From Salminus brasiliensis (Eukaryota; Chordata; Actinopteri; Characiformes; Bryconidae): a DNA stretch of 64,000 nucleotides. Of the stretch, positions 11,301 through 24,447 are shown piece after piece; position 1 is the first letter of the stretch, and each line of letters starts with the position of its first letter. The notes under the pieces were generated by a model, which worked only from the letters and a program-made list of their open reading frames with translations, was not told where the DNA came from and made no database searches. The translations under genes and the position numbers were made by a program. Location of the stretch: assembly GCF_030463535.1 (NCBI RefSeq), contig NC_132878.1, forward strand, positions 27,175,261 to 27,239,260, written 5' to 3'.

Positions 11301-14074
11301 TAAGATAGTTGATTAGATGAGCAAGGTTTAGACTGAGGAGTGGTCTGAGTTACTGTACTTTTACTGTACTTGTTACTGTAGTCATTTTGATGCAAACTTT
11401 ATCTGAAGCTGCTGTCAGTGTCATGAACTGCTGCTCCACGACTGACTGTTTAGATTATTGCATGAATGTGGAGGTGCACAGACATTCCATATATATATAC
11501 ACACACCAAACACATCTTTGTTACTTTAGGATGTAAAGTTTTACTGTTTTACTGCTATTTTAAGCATGCTTACACTTTAATATTTAATTTAATTAATCCC
11601 AGCGAGGAGTTCAAAGCACAGGTTTAAAAAAGAAGTCTATACAGACAACAGCGTTTATTCAGGATCTTCAGAGAAGAAAGAAATCTGCCCTTTTTCATCG
11701 ACTTGTTATCTTGGTAAAGCAAATGTCAAATACGCTCTTTCCCTCGCTCTATGTCTACTGCTGTTATTCTTCATTCCAGTTTAATTAAATTTAAAGTGGT
11801 TATGGAGATGTTTAATGAGATTGCACATTATAAAAAAGAGGAAATATCTAGCTCCAGAAAAAAATCTAACTTTAGCTACAATCATGGGTGTTCTTTAACT
11901 CTACAGCTATACAGCAATACAAATGTAGAGCTAATACCTAGCACTAAGGCAGTGTACCCCATAAGTGAGAGTAGCACATCTGGTTAATTTGACCTTGAGT
12001 AATGTCCTTTGAGTAATCAGCTCCTCTTATTTGACTGGCGGTAAATACAAATTCTGAGGTCATTTTAATTAAAACATTAGTATAAATGAGAATACTCTAC
12101 TGATATATAGGCTTAGGGGGCCAAATATTCACAAATTTGACTTGATGATCATTCATTCATCCGCAATGAAGAGTTTGCATACTTATTGACTGGCCGTGTT
12201 GCATGGTTTAGAATTTTTACCCCCTCTGCCGACTGCCTGAAGCCTTATCGTTTTGCAATATGCAACCCAGCAGCTTTTAGGCAAGGTTCTAATAGTATTT
12301 CCAGTTTTGCTCTCATTGATGGACTTGCATTAATTTTTCTAAGAGATGATATGGTTTGGTATTTTCTATGACGTGTGTGTGCATGAGCCATTGCGGCTAA
12401 TCCTCACCAAGTTGCCTATGTCATTCAATCTATCAAGCACACCAAAAATTGCTAATGTAGGCAGGAAATAGGCTAGCTATAAGTATATTTGCCAGCAAAA
12501 GTAGCTAGAGCTTGTCATGTTGCATTAGCACCATGCTAGCAGTGATACACACTCATGTAATAGCTTAGGCAAGTATTATACTTTCACAGACAAGCAAACA
12601 AGCTTGCATCTCTATTTTTGCTGTTTTCACTTTTTGACATCACTTTACTTTGTATTACAATATCATGATGAATGGCCCAATAGAAATGCACCAAAATGGC
12701 TTTTACATAATATTTTTACACTTCCATTGAAAGTTAAAAAGCTTTTTCATCTCCTGTAAAGTTGACGTTTGGTGTTTTTTTCATGACAGCTACTATATGT
12801 TTACTGTGTGAGCGTGGATTTAAAGTAAACACAATAAAGATCTGAACTCAAAGTCAGTTTCTCACTGGTCTGTCAGCTAACGTTATGTTTCTGTCCTGCA
12901 CTGTTGTCCTGTGCTCTTCATGGTGGTAATAAATGCAGGGCTGATGTGAAATATAGAGTAAATCTTCTGTTAGCCAGTTATATTTGTTAAATGATGCCCA
13001 CAAATAAACTCAAAAACATTTCCCCCATGCTAGCGAGCATACTCATGTCTGCTTTCTAGGTCTTCTTTCTCTGTGATTGGAGTGTTAGACTAAGGTTTTA
13101 GATTTCCAGGAAAAAAACTGGACACCTGGTAATTCGCACACAACGTTCTTTAGGCTGGTGGAAAAAAACCCCCCAAAAAAACAAGAAGTTCCTTTTATCC
13201 TGACGAAAGTGTCCCATGATTAATGGACGCCTACAGGAGCTCTTCTCCTTCTCTGCTCCAGCACAAATCCAACTTACACAAATCCATTTACACTCATTTT
13301 GTTCAAGAGTGTATAGGAGCTTCTAAAGAGCAGCATCTGTCTCGCCCATGGGTTTACCCTGTGTCATATCATTAGCACTGGCACAGTATCAGCAATAATA
13401 GTATATTATATTCCACAATACACTATTGTTCATCCAACTCTAAAAACCCTGTGGATGCGTGGCTGCTAAATGGGGAAATGCGTGAAACTATTGGCATGAG
13501 TCCAAGAAACCTTTCAGCTTGAAGTGTAATTACAAGTCATCAACTAGTAAATATCATTATATTACTTTATATACAAACAATATACACACAATACAGTGAC
13601 ACCATACTCCTTTATTCCAGTCCAAATGAAAGAAATTTATTCACAGGCTTTAGCATTTATGGATATCACTTAATGAATCTTACCCAGACGTTAGGACCGG
13701 AGTTGATGTACAGCACTGATTTTAAAATTACAATATATAATTGTATTTTGTTCATTTTTGAACTTTTTTCATTGTATTTTATAAACAAAGGAGTTTAAGA
13801 CACTTCTGGTAGGATAGGTTAGCAGCTGTGAGTGACACAGAACTGGGAATTGTTCATAACACAAAAACTGCTGTTATTTGCTCAGCCTCTCTCTGTATCA
13901 TTGTTAAATTTACTTCTTCATCTCAAGGGTCTCTAGAACTGCTTTCCCCTTGTTTCTCACACAGCACTCTAACCAAAAATCTCAACATACATCTACACAA
14001 ACTTTATCAATGCTGTGATTAATACTGTACAACACGTGTAACCAGCATACCTTTTAGATAATACATCAAAAAAG
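11301..14074. other. Gene-free unique sequence
   Basis: Short open frames of 60-78 codons exist, for example around 11751-11987, but none has family resemblance, splice context or codon bias that I can support. No repeat of note is seen. Confidence 0.5.
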
Positions 14075-14966
14075 TCAAAAATTTACATACACTCACTAAG
14101 ATTCATCGATCTGAACGCTCCATAATGTCTTTTAATTTGACATGGCCATGCCCTCTTAACTCAGTGTTAGTGATTATGATTGAGTACAGCAGCTAGCTTT
14201 GCTGTGCCCACATTAAAAGGGTTTATTTGACAGCACTCATTTCATGACCAACACATAGTACAGTAGGAAAGTCTAAGGAGCGCAGTACAAATCTGATAAG
14301 GATGACTGCAGATTGCAGATTCCAAGATCATCAGTTCAAGATCGAGGCATTCAGCCCCAAGAACAGTGTACCAACTGATAAGCATGGTGGTGGTAGCAAC
14401 ATGGTGGTCTGAACCTGTTTTAGAACTGTTACATTGCATAAGGTGAATGGAGGAACATCAACTAGATGGTTGAAATGTGGACACAACTGGGTCGGTTAAA
14501 ACTTTCCAGGGACGGTTAGAACGGTTGGACACAATTCCAGCAGCACAACGATCCTAAACACACGTCAAATGTGGTTGTGGAATGGATAAAGCAGCAAACA
14601 TTAAGCTTTTGAACGGGCTTTCCCGTCCTGACCTCAAATATGTGGACTGTGACTGTCATTGAAAGTTAGCCAGGAAGCCGGATTTCAATGAACTCATTTC
14701 TGTCAGGAAGAGTGGTCCATATCCAATCAGAATTCAGCCAGACGTTTGTTGTAACTGTAACGTGTTAAGATACATTTAACCAAATATCAGGTGTGCTGTA
14801 TGTATATTTATAACCCTGTATGTATAACATGTATGTTCGACCCTGCTTTGACTTCAGAACCCCCCTAAGCTTTTCAATAGGGATGCATGCCCTCATTCTG
14901 TCCCAGCCCAAAACTGCCATGACATTCACGTCCATGACGAGGGTATGTAAACTTCTCAGTGTACTT
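14075..14966 (+). mobile_element. Decayed Tc1-like transposon with terminal inverted repeats
   Basis: The left end aaaatttacatacactcact and the right end gggtatgtaaacttctcagt form imperfect Tc1 terminal inverted repeats about 890 bp apart. The interior contains broken transposase text in the plus direction, such as AACGATCCTAAACACACGTC (N.DPKHTS motif), followed by VVVEWIKQQ. Many stops and frameshifts make it inactive. Confidence 0.75.
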
Positions 14967-15816
14967 AAAGCTCATGATGGAATGTTATCCTCTTGTATGG
15001 GAGTTTGTTTGTTGTTGTGATTAGTTATGTGAATTTGTTTCATAATGCAAGCACAGAGTGGACAGATCAGTTCAAATGTATTGAGAAATTCAGGAAGATT
15101 TGGATGATATGACTGAACTTCAGACATTACATTAATTGTGTCATCATGCAGCTTTCCTGCTTTGGGCAGAACAAGACACAACACACATTGGTTGTTGCTA
15201 AACAATTGTATATTTGATCAAGATTAACAACATTTTAAAGTCTGGTTAGATCAGGGTTAGGATTAGCACATCTCTGCTGAGCATCAGCTGTTTACAAACA
15301 ATCCAGTCAGAAGTAATGTGAGTGGACATGTTACAGCTTACCCCATAGGCAGGGTCAGTTGTGACAGACTGAGGGGCTATTTGTTGTCTCTGGAATGGTA
15401 GAAAAGGCAGAAAACACTTAAATCAACAAAATAGCTTACATTAACATAAAATAATAAATTAAATCAAAATAAAATAAGTAATAATTTGTGACAATCAGTA
15501 GACAGAATCCAGAACTAAAGGAGGTTTTGGTGGTGGCAGTGGTTGTTCTCCATGCTCTTAGGAAGGTTCTCCTTGGTTTCTCTCTGCAGTTCTTCTTCAT
15601 GCGCTTAGGGGTTTTCCCTTTCAAATCTCTGTTCATCTTAACTTATCAAACCCCAGAAAAACAAAGTTACAAAATATAATATTATAGTAAATATTTTACA
15701 TTGTGCATTATTTATTACATTTCCCAAGTGCAAATGTCTTAAAGTTTTCTGATATTATATTTTGGCCATATCATCTACCACACTGCCAAGTTTGACAGCA
15801 AAAATGAGCAGCATAC
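14967..15816. other. Gene-free sequence
   Basis: No gene or repeat family is recognised. I looked here for further C-type lectin exons on the minus strand and saw none. Confidence 0.4.
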
Positions 15817-15952
15817 CTGTTCTGTCCTGCTGTTAACAGAAGCCAGGTCTGCCCCTTTCATTATACAGTTCTTGCTGCCCTTATCCCAACTTGTCAGCTT
15901 AGAGCAGACAATATAACAGCTGTTACCAAACACCACCCAGCCTGGAGGACAC
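15817..15952 (-). pseudogene. Isolated C-type lectin domain exon
   Basis: The minus strand reads CPPGWVVFGNSCYIVCSKLT, SWDKGSKNCIMKGADLASVN and SRTEQ, then a GT donor (gtatgc). This is the first third of a C-type lectin domain: CP.GW..FG.SCY, SW..S...C...GADLA.V.S..EQ. Fish CTLD genes commonly have an exon junction right after the EQ. I found no second or third CTLD exon (WIGL, WKWVDG) in the next few hundred bases, and no signal or transmembrane exon upstream. It may be a decayed gene or a lone exon of a gene with long introns. Boundaries are approximate. Confidence 0.6.
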
Positions 15953-16129
15953 ACAAATATCACAAAATCAAATATTCACAAAATATCATTTAAAAAGTTA
16001 CAATTTCTATTAATTATAGGGTCGAGGGTGTGTGTGGTTGGTCTGTATCAGCTTTCAGATGATACATTTTAAACTAAAGAACATGAAGAAATCCAGAACG
16101 ATTGTAAACCGAAAGCGTTTTTGCGCCAA

Positions 16130-16895
16130 GAATTGTTAGATTGCAATTAATATCTAAAATGTGTTTTTACACAGTCCCTCCACTTTCATTAGACAGACTA
16201 AAATAATAATAAATATCAATATACTGTAAAGAATGCTATTAATACTTAGTTGCAAATATGTTGCATATGTTGATTGTCTGAAGTCTAAAAGCCACAGACA
16301 TCACCAAATGCTAAGTTTCCTCTATTGAGACGCTTTGGTAGGCCTTTACTGAAGCCATCAGCCGTCACCTACAGGTCTTTATGCTCTGTAGCAACTTCTA
16401 CCAGCACAGCGATCACATTATCTATAAACACCAGGCATGCCCATTCCAAAACAATGCCTCCACCATGTTTGATAGGTCACGTAATATATTTCGGATTAAG
16501 AAAGGATTCCTTTCTTTCTCCGTACTCAATTTAATCTGAGTTCATCTGTCCAAGGAATCTTGTCCCAGAACAGGGCAGGCCTTTATGTCCTGATTTTTTT
16601 AGTATTTCCATGGTTCCCTTCTTGAGATAAACCCTCTGTATTTACGTACATCCTTGAAAGCATCTCTTGATTGTGGACTTTAATAATGATACGCTTTGTT
16701 CATTTAATGTTTTTCAGTCTAATGGTGGCCTCCTTCACTGGTATTGTGAAGGTGGACAGCATATAGAGTTCCCGGAAACTGCTACCAAATGCACTCCTAA
16801 CTAGATCTTGAAACTACATATCAGTAAATTGTCCAAATGCTTTTGAGCCTGTGTAAATGGAGGGAGTATTTAAAAATGACTGCAATTCCTAAATG
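16130..16895 (-). mobile_element. Probable decayed Tc1/mariner-like element
   Basis: The left flank tgtttttacacagtccctcc and the right flank gtgtaaatggagggagtatt are inverted relative to each other. The interior resembles reversed, heavily mutated transposase, with phrases typical of fish Tc1 remnants (tcatctgtccaaggaatctt, tgtcccagaacagg). No intact ORF remains. Confidence 0.5.
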
Positions 16896-17099
16896 GTTCA
16901 TGCAATATTATAATAATATATAATAATCTAAAAATATTATAATATAATTAAAATATAAATTAAATATAACCCCTTAAATATGATTAATAAATATGATTAA
17001 TTTTAAATGCATTGTGGTGGTATACAAAGACAAAAGTACAAATATTATTTTATTATACTGAATTATATAGCAAAGTTTTGAACAACGCAATATTGCCAC

Positions 17100-17670
17100 T
17101 TCAGTGTGAGTGTCATGCCTGCCCCTGTTCTGTCATGCCTCTCAGGCCCCTCCTGTTCATTAGTGTTCCCACCTGTGCCTCCTCTGTAACCATGGCCCCT
17201 TATTAGTCCCAGGTGTCCCCTGTTAGTCTCTGTATAAGTACCCCCTTTACATTTACAGCATTTATCAGACGCTCTTATCCAGAGCGATTTACAAAAGTGC
17301 TTCGCTTTTAACTCAAGAATAACCTCAGCTAGTTTGAATAGACTAAAAATCCAAAGATACCTCTAAGCTTAGATACTATGAAGACCATATTTCTACACCC
17401 TTCTCCCAAGTACTCTCAGAAGAGGTGAGTCTTCAGCTAGCGTTTGAACATTCCCTTGTCTGAAGTTGTATGTGATCATGTCGTTATGTGTTCATGTTGG
17501 TTCAGTTCAGATCAGTTCAGTTTCTGTTTGTTTCCTTTGTTAGTTTCAGTCTTTGGTTTGTTCCCTTGTTTGTATTTTTTTGTGTTTGTTCTGTTTAGTT
17601 TTTACCTACATTTACGTCCGCCTCCGCTTCCAAGCTCCTCACACTGTGACAGTGAGCCTTAAACCCTTAA
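17100..17670 (+). mobile_element. Possible solo LTR interrupted by a SINE-like insertion (about 17249-17455)
   Basis: A pyrimidine-rich stretch (tcatgcctctcaggcccctc, ccaggtgtcccctgttagtc) resembles fish Ty3/Gypsy LTRs. A common fish repeat with acgctcttatccagagcg is embedded in it. No gag or pol is nearby. The LTR assignment is weak; the inserted repeat is clear. Confidence 0.4.
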
Positions 17671-18480
17671 CCCATAGTCTTTTTGTTTGTTTTCATTTAA
17701 AGGCCTATTGTTCAGTAACTATTATTAATTATTTAGGCTACTATAAAGTATTCAGTAACTGCTAGGAAACAATATCCATCTTATGTCATTTGAGTATGAG
17801 GAATTGATGTGTTGGGCCTTCAGGGTTCAAAGGGCTAAAGGGTTAAAAGTAATAAATAAAGGGCAAACGCTGAATGACTGGGCTGTGAAGAGGTCTAATG
17901 AGACAGAAATGACCCAGTATTTTCTTCAAAGACAGTTTTCTTTTCACTGTTGTAAAAGTTTGCCCATATTGTGCTGATGTGAACAACAGGCCAGGAGGAG
18001 GAACCAGGATGGCAGTGATTTAGACAGAAATTTGGCTCGAAGAAATGTGCAGGGGCTGGCTGTTGCCATCTGTTGACACTTGGAACATGTTTGGAGCATC
18101 GCTGCATTGTGCAACATTCAGACAGAGCCAGGCTCTGACGGCTTGACTTGCTCTTCTAACGTGGCAGACTATAACTCATCCTCTCTGTTAACAATATTCC
18201 TGCCTGCAGTCTGACACCGTCTCTCAGGCTCCACGGACTGACGCTGGACGTTTAGTTCGATTATCTGTCACAGTGCTGATTGAGTAAACCTATGACAGAA
18301 TTCAGAATTGGTTTTACTAAATGCAATGCAATATCACCTACAGACAAAAGTCTAGAAAGTATTCAAGCAAAACATAGTAATAAGTCTGTGTAACAAAGTA
18401 AATCAGTTGAGCGGCTGCTTCCTTTAGCTGAGTTCTTCTAAACCAACACATCAATACTGACTTTACTGACCAACCGCACA
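17671..18480. other. Gene-free sequence
   Basis: Short open frames only. No recognised repeat or gene. Confidence 0.4.
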
Positions 18481-18890
18481 CTGACATTACAGTAAACACA
18501 CTCACTGACCACTGACTTTATGTTTATTAGGGTTTATTCTAATGTCATATAGAGTTTTACAGTAAACACACTCACTGACCACTGACTTTATGTTTATTAG
18601 GGTTTATTCTAATGTTATATAGAGTTTTACAGTAAACACACTCACTGACCACTGACTTTATGTTTATTAGGGTTTATTCTAATGTTATATAGAGTTTTAC
18701 AGTAAACACACTCACTGACCACTGACTTTATGTTTATTAGGGTTTATTCTAATGTTATATAGAGTTTTACAGTAAACACACTCACTGACCACTGACTTTA
18801 TGTTTATTAGGGTTTATTCTCATGTTATATAGAGTTTTACAGTAAACACATTCACTGACCACTGACTGTTTATTAGGGTTTATTCTAAAC
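18481..18890. repeat. 70-bp tandem repeat, about six copies
   Basis: The unit contains agtaaacacactcactgacc and tttattagggtttattcta, restarting at 18491, 18561, 18631, 18701, 18771 and 18841. The first five copies differ by only a few bases and the last is shortened by a deletion, so the array is young. Confidence 0.93.
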
Positions 18891-21039
18891 CTCTACGCTG
18901 TGCTGGCTGAGTTTCTTCTGCTACGTTTCAAACCACCCAGTTCCACACTTCACTCACTGCACTGAAAAGTGCACATCTAATGGTGGGTACTATTTTTGTG
19001 CACTATTTAGTGTGTAGTTTGGGATGCAGCTTTTGTGATGGCTGTAAGATGAATGTGAGGGAAATCATGGCACTTAAAGTATTGCATTCCCCCCAAAAAA
19101 TAAATGAGGTTTTTGCAACATTTCTGGAAATAAGAAACTTTTATCCTCCAAAATTGAACAGAAAAACGTTTTTGATGAGATTCAATAAACATTCATCGCA
19201 GACAATTTTCATTTCCATAGCCTACTTTGGCAAACTCTTTAAAGCGTTGAAATCATAATCAAATATATCATCTACTTACAGATAGATTGAATGTGGGATA
19301 GATTAAAAGTTTACAATCTTCCCTTTTCACAGTTCCACAGTTTCTCTACTTGTTTCTGTGAAACTTCAAGTCATACCTAGTCATTTTGAGTCATTTTAAG
19401 TCATTTTCAATAAGAGACATTTTGAGTTAAGTGTAAATGACTCACCTACCGATGAACTATTACTCCCTCTTGGGTTGATGTTGACATCGGCCTGATCTAT
19501 GGATTTTTGGGGATGAATTTCATCAGTTGTTTTTATTTTATCTATAAGGCAGGCAGAGGAATCGCTGTAAAGTTGAGAGTAAAATCTTTCACTCCAAGAT
19601 GGGGGGTTTCGTCAACCTTCAACTACTAGACAGAAACTTACATCATCTGATGACACTAGAAGTAAAAAAGCAGACACCACTAGTGCCCGTTTAACCTCCC
19701 GGTGTTCCCTCTGGTGTACGGGTTTTGTTCTTTATTGGATTTGACTTGTAATTCGCAAGCCTAGATAGATGAGGTGAAATCAAAGAAAAGGTGAAGAAAT
19801 GCCTAAAACCATCCTGAAGAAAACTAGTACTACTACTGCAGTGAAATAATGACTCAAGTAGAAGTAAAAGCAGAATCTTTCTTTTATGAACAACTTTTTG
19901 ATTTATGACACAATTGACTCTCTGACATGCTCGGGGTTGCTTGTAACACCCAGACGAAAGCAGCTCTCCCTTCAGAAACTGACTACTGATGATGGCTAAC
20001 ACAAACTGTGCAATAATAGATGTGCTACAGTCTCTGAATGTAAATATACAATTAGAATCCTGTTATTTCACCATATATTTTAGACAGTAGGAGCTGCTTA
20101 GACTAGTTGACTATCAAATCCACTGGTGGGCACTTTGGGCAGCAATCGAGGGCAAGGCCTTAAGTACAGTGGCAGATAAGAACAGCACAGGCAAAACAGT
20201 TTCTTTGCTAAATACAAACAACCAAGTACTTGATTATTGTGAAAGTGGCATTTTTACAAAGATCTTTTGAGCGTATGCTGATGCAGATGCATCTAGTGTG
20301 TTGTGTGACTTACTTTCAGTGCTACATTTGAAGCATTTGGTTGGATAGTAGATACTTGGCCCCTTCTCTTTCTAGGCCCTGCTCTGCAGGGTTAAGCCAA
20401 TGAACTGTTTGCAAATTGACAACTGATAGAACCTCCCTCTGGAGGATGTGGCTGTTTTTATTTCTTTCATAAAGCTAATGAAGAGTAGATAGTCAGAGCC
20501 AGTTGAAAAGCTCTTTGAGAGGTGTGATTTTGAAAGCTGTGGTGATTTTAATATGAAGTTTACATAAGACAAAACATAAGAGAAAAAACACAAAGATTTG
20601 GTCATCGCAGTTAAAATAAAATCTGTTACTGTGAATTGTTAACGGATCTCCAAAAGACAATGTTAAAGATAAAGCATTCCTTTCACTATTTCAAAGAGGA
20701 TTTGCATATTATTGTGTTTTGTTCAATTTTACGGTGAAAAGGTAAAGGTGCACACTGCAAGAGATTTAAATTCTCATGTAACTTAAATAGACCTTCAGGG
20801 TTGAGGCTTGTTCACTTGTCATTGGTATAAACAATCAGGAAATACAAATGTTGTACTGATACAGATCAAATCTGTGATGTCATTAAGAAATGACCAGAAA
20901 CAGGGTGGGGGGGGGGGCAAGCTGATGTCTGAAAGAACAAGACTGCTAGAATGGCAAATCAAAGCCCTTAGACTTAGCAGACTAACAGTGGTAGTGAACT
21001 GTTCACCTTTACAGCATTGAATACGTCCTTTTCTGCATT
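18891..21039. other. Gene-free sequence
   Basis: Several 60-100-codon open frames are present on both strands. None shows a recognisable domain. A poly-G run lies at about 20907-20916. Confidence 0.4.
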
Positions 21040-21470
21040 CTCACCACAGATTTCAGTGTCAGCATATTTTAAAGAATCAGCCTAAACAAGTATGACGCAA
21101 TTTGGAAATAAGTTTTGAGGACTGATGATGTTAGAGCAGAACATTTTGGCCACAATGAACAAAGGTTTGTGAGGATATTCATGCTTTGGGTTTGTGTTGC
21201 AGCCAATGACATAGAGAACAAAAGGGGAGAACAAAAAAAACACCTAAAGATAAAAAGGGAATGGTTCCTACAGCAGGATAATAATCCTAAACACACCTCA
21301 AAATCAGGGATCTCAGAACTAGAAGTCTTTGGGAAGAACGAATGGCCGAAACCCTCACTCCTAGCACCCATAAGCCATAATTTATTTAGCTACAAAAGAA
21401 AACACTTACAAGCTATGATCGTCTCCAAAGGTGGTGTTACTAAGAACATTCAGGGTGCTCAAACTTTTGC
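21040..21470 (+). mobile_element. Tc1-like transposase remnant
   Basis: The plus strand keeps EWFLQQDNNPKHTSKS, the second catalytic Asp region of Tc1/mariner transposases, inside a 131-codon open stretch. The N-terminal DNA-binding region and clear terminal repeats are missing, so this is a fossil. Confidence 0.7.
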
Positions 21471-21652
21471 ATTGGACCCAAGAGAAAGTGAGAGAGAACT
21501 GAATGTTTAAAGAGAGAGATGGAAAGGGGAAGAGAAGGCGACAAAGATAAGAACAAGAGAGCTCTTGAAATTGTGGTGTCTGTGTGTGTGTGCTGTTCAG
21601 CTGTTCAATTAATATTATGTAACATCTTTAGAATGTCTTTCTCTCACTCTCA

Positions 21653-21710
<58 letters not shown>

Positions 21711-22082
21711 CACACAGAGTTCAGTAAAGTTCTCACTCTCTCGATTCAGTTAACAGACACTGTCTCTGTCTCTCTTTGTTGTTGTCAGACTGTAATATCA
21801 GACTCTTCTGTCCATATTTCTCCACAGACCAACACACCACTTTAATTTCCTACCTTATATAATATGCCTGAAAGCTGACGGCTGTCCAGCACCCTGCTTT
21901 CTGTTCAGATTATAAATGAGTCATTTTATTTATGTGTACATTCACACTGATCAGATACACACACTTTAACACCTGTAAAGAATCTGAATCCTCACCTTCA
22001 CATAATGAGGAACACTTTCAGGAACTACTGAAGCAGCTGTCCACTGATCTCCATTATATGTGAGTTTAGAGTCAGACGTACT
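21471..22082. repeat. CA microsatellite and plain flanks
   Basis: A long CA run (about 21658-21716) follows a CT-rich lead. The remainder has no recognised feature. Confidence 0.8.
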
Positions 22083-22885
22083 TTGTGTTTCCACTCACTG
22101 GCTACTTTATTAGAAACACACACTTTGGACTTCCACTCACTGGCCACTTTAGTAGAAACACACACTTTGGGCTTCCACTCACTGGCCACTTTAGTAGAAA
22201 CACTAAGCTGTTGCTTCCACTCACTGGCCACTTTATTAGAAACACAAGCCTTGTGCTTCCAGTCACTGGCCACTTTAGTAGAAACACTGAGCTGTTGCTT
22301 CCACTCACTGGCCAATTTATTAGAAACACAAGCCTTGTGCTTCCACTCACTGGCCACTTTATTAGAAACACCAAGCTGTTTCTTCCACTCACTGGCCACT
22401 TTATTAGAAACACCAAGCTGTTTCTTCCACTCACTGGCCACTTTAGTAGAAACACTGAGCTGTTGCTTCCACTCACTGGTCACTTTATTAGAAACACCTA
22501 CCTTGGGCTTCCACTCACTGGCCACTTTATTAGAAACACAAGCCTTGTGCTTCCACTCACTGGCCACTTTATTAGAAACACCAAGCTGTTTCTTCCACTC
22601 ACTGGCCACTTTATTAGAAACACAAGCCTTGTGCTTCCACTCACTGGTCACTTTATTAGAAACACCAAGCTGTTTTCACTCACTGGCCACTTTATTAGAA
22701 ACACAAGCCTTGTGCTTCCACTCACTGGCCACTTTAGTAGAAACACTGAGCTGTTGCTTCCACTCACTGGTCACTTTATTAGAAACACCTACCTTGGGCT
22801 TCCACTCACTGGCCACTTTATTAGAAACACAAGCCTTGTGCTTCCACTTGCTGGCCTCTTGTTTAGAAACGCCTACAATGTGCTT
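22083..22885. repeat. 42-bp minisatellite, about 19 copies
   Basis: The unit cttccactcactggccactt plus tattagaaacacaagccttg tg is repeated. Four subtypes differ in the last 12-13 bases (aagctgtttctt, aagccttgtgctt, gagctgttgctt, acctaccttgggctt). A block of subtypes near 22450-22570 recurs near 22740-22850, showing higher-order duplication. A period of 14 codons keeps several frames open for 200-270 codons, but in at least four frames at once, which argues against coding. Confidence 0.93.
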
Positions 22886-23112
22886 CCATTAAATTTGACT
22901 CAGTAGACACTACTTTATTTAATGGCACCTATTGGCTGCATTTGTATTGGTGTGTGTGTGTGTGTGTGACAACAAGAGACAGATAGACTGTGATGGTCAT
23001 TACAGCGTGTCAGACATCCAAGTGTTAGACAGGAAAATAAAGGGAAAAAGCACTTCTCACACCTACAGATACACTGACACACAACAACAAACTCAGTTTA
23101 ACACAGCCCCCC

Positions 23113-23155
<43 letters not shown>

Positions 23156-23331
23156 ACACCGCATTGCTAATTCAAAGAGAAGATATCTCTGTAGGTTCAG
23201 CTAATATGCAAAGAGAAGGATAAGAGTGGATGAATACAGAAAGATATGGAGAAAAGGAAAAGGTGATAGAGCCGATGATTAAGAGTGAAGGAAAAAAAAT
23301 ACAGATTGAGAGAGAGAGTGAGAGAGAGAGG

Positions 23332-23380
<49 letters not shown>

Positions 23381-24215
23381 TAGATTTCTTTTAATCTGTC
23401 AGACGTGCAAACATAGGAAGAGTGAAGCTGAAGTGTAATTATCTCTCTCATACTCTCTCTCTCTCTCACTCTCTCACTCTCTCTCTCTGTAAAATGAAAG
23501 CAGCTTTTATATCTACTCATCATGGCAGGGCGGAAATGGCCATGGCTACAGAAAGCACACACACACATCACATCACACATTTTTTTCCTCCACTGATTCA
23601 TTTTGAATGCAGTTTTTCTCCAGCAGTTACAGTGAAGATATTTAAACAAAGCTCATTTTCAAATCTCCTGCATTCAAATCAGATACATTTTGTGAGGAAA
23701 AGCTTTCAAAATCTGAAATCAAAAAGGAACTTTTAGATTTGTATCTGTATCGTATTACGCACAATACCTCACATCTCAGTATTTACCCCACTAGGCCTGA
23801 CAGAAAACATAGCTGATGTGATATCGACTGTTTACTGTTAAGACCCAGATTATTTTGATGAACATGGTCTAATAAAAGCTTATATAAATGCAACATGCAG
23901 CCATGTTGGTGGTCAAAGGAGTTAAAAGTATTCACAGTCATTGCTCAGATAGAAGTGTAGATACTAGGGTTTAAAAAGATGTATATAGAGGTATATAGGG
24001 GTATACAGAAGTATCAACTTAAGTTTTTTACTCAAGTAAAAGTGTAAAAATACTGGTTTCAAAACTACTTAAAGTAGAAAAGTAAAGGTAATGGAAGGAA
24101 ACCAAATGCCAAAAGCTTAGGCTGCACCACAGGGGCCTATAGTGCCCATCCCTACCTCCCCAAAAACACATTTTTCTAAAAGCCATAATACATATATACT
24201 ACAATATAATGCTCT
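22886..24215. repeat. CA and GA/CT microsatellites in plain sequence
   Basis: Runs lie at about 22951-22968 (GT), 23114-23154 (CA), 23308-23379 (GA) and 23443-23488 (CT). No gene is recognised. Confidence 0.75.
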
Positions 24216-24447
24216 ATTACATTTACATTTATGGCATTTAGCAGACGCTCTTATCCAGAGCGACTTACAAGGTTACTCGTATTACAGAGGTGGGCCAACG
24301 TAGTGTTAGGAGTCTTGCCCAAGGACTCTTATTGGTGTAGCGCAGCATAGTCACCCAGACCAGGAATCGAACCCTGGTCTCCAACATGGTGTTGTTGTAA
24401 CTCAATGGCAGGTGGTGGTGTAATCTGTTGCACCACACCAACCACTA
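24216..24447 (-). mobile_element. tRNA-derived SINE, copy A
   Basis: It begins with the conserved fish repeat tail tttagcagacgctcttatcc then agagcgacttacaa, and contains a reversed B-box-like ggaatcgaaccctgg. A near-identical copy lies at 46838-47062, so the family is dispersed. Confidence 0.75.

Noticed and set aside
11751..14439. Short ORFs of 60-78 codons as genes
   Set aside because: No domain, no splice context and a frequency expected in AT-moderate non-coding DNA.
22025..22906. Long ORFs of 208-273 codons as a repeat protein
   Set aside because: At least four frames are open over the same 42-bp array, which is expected from the unit length rather than from coding selection.
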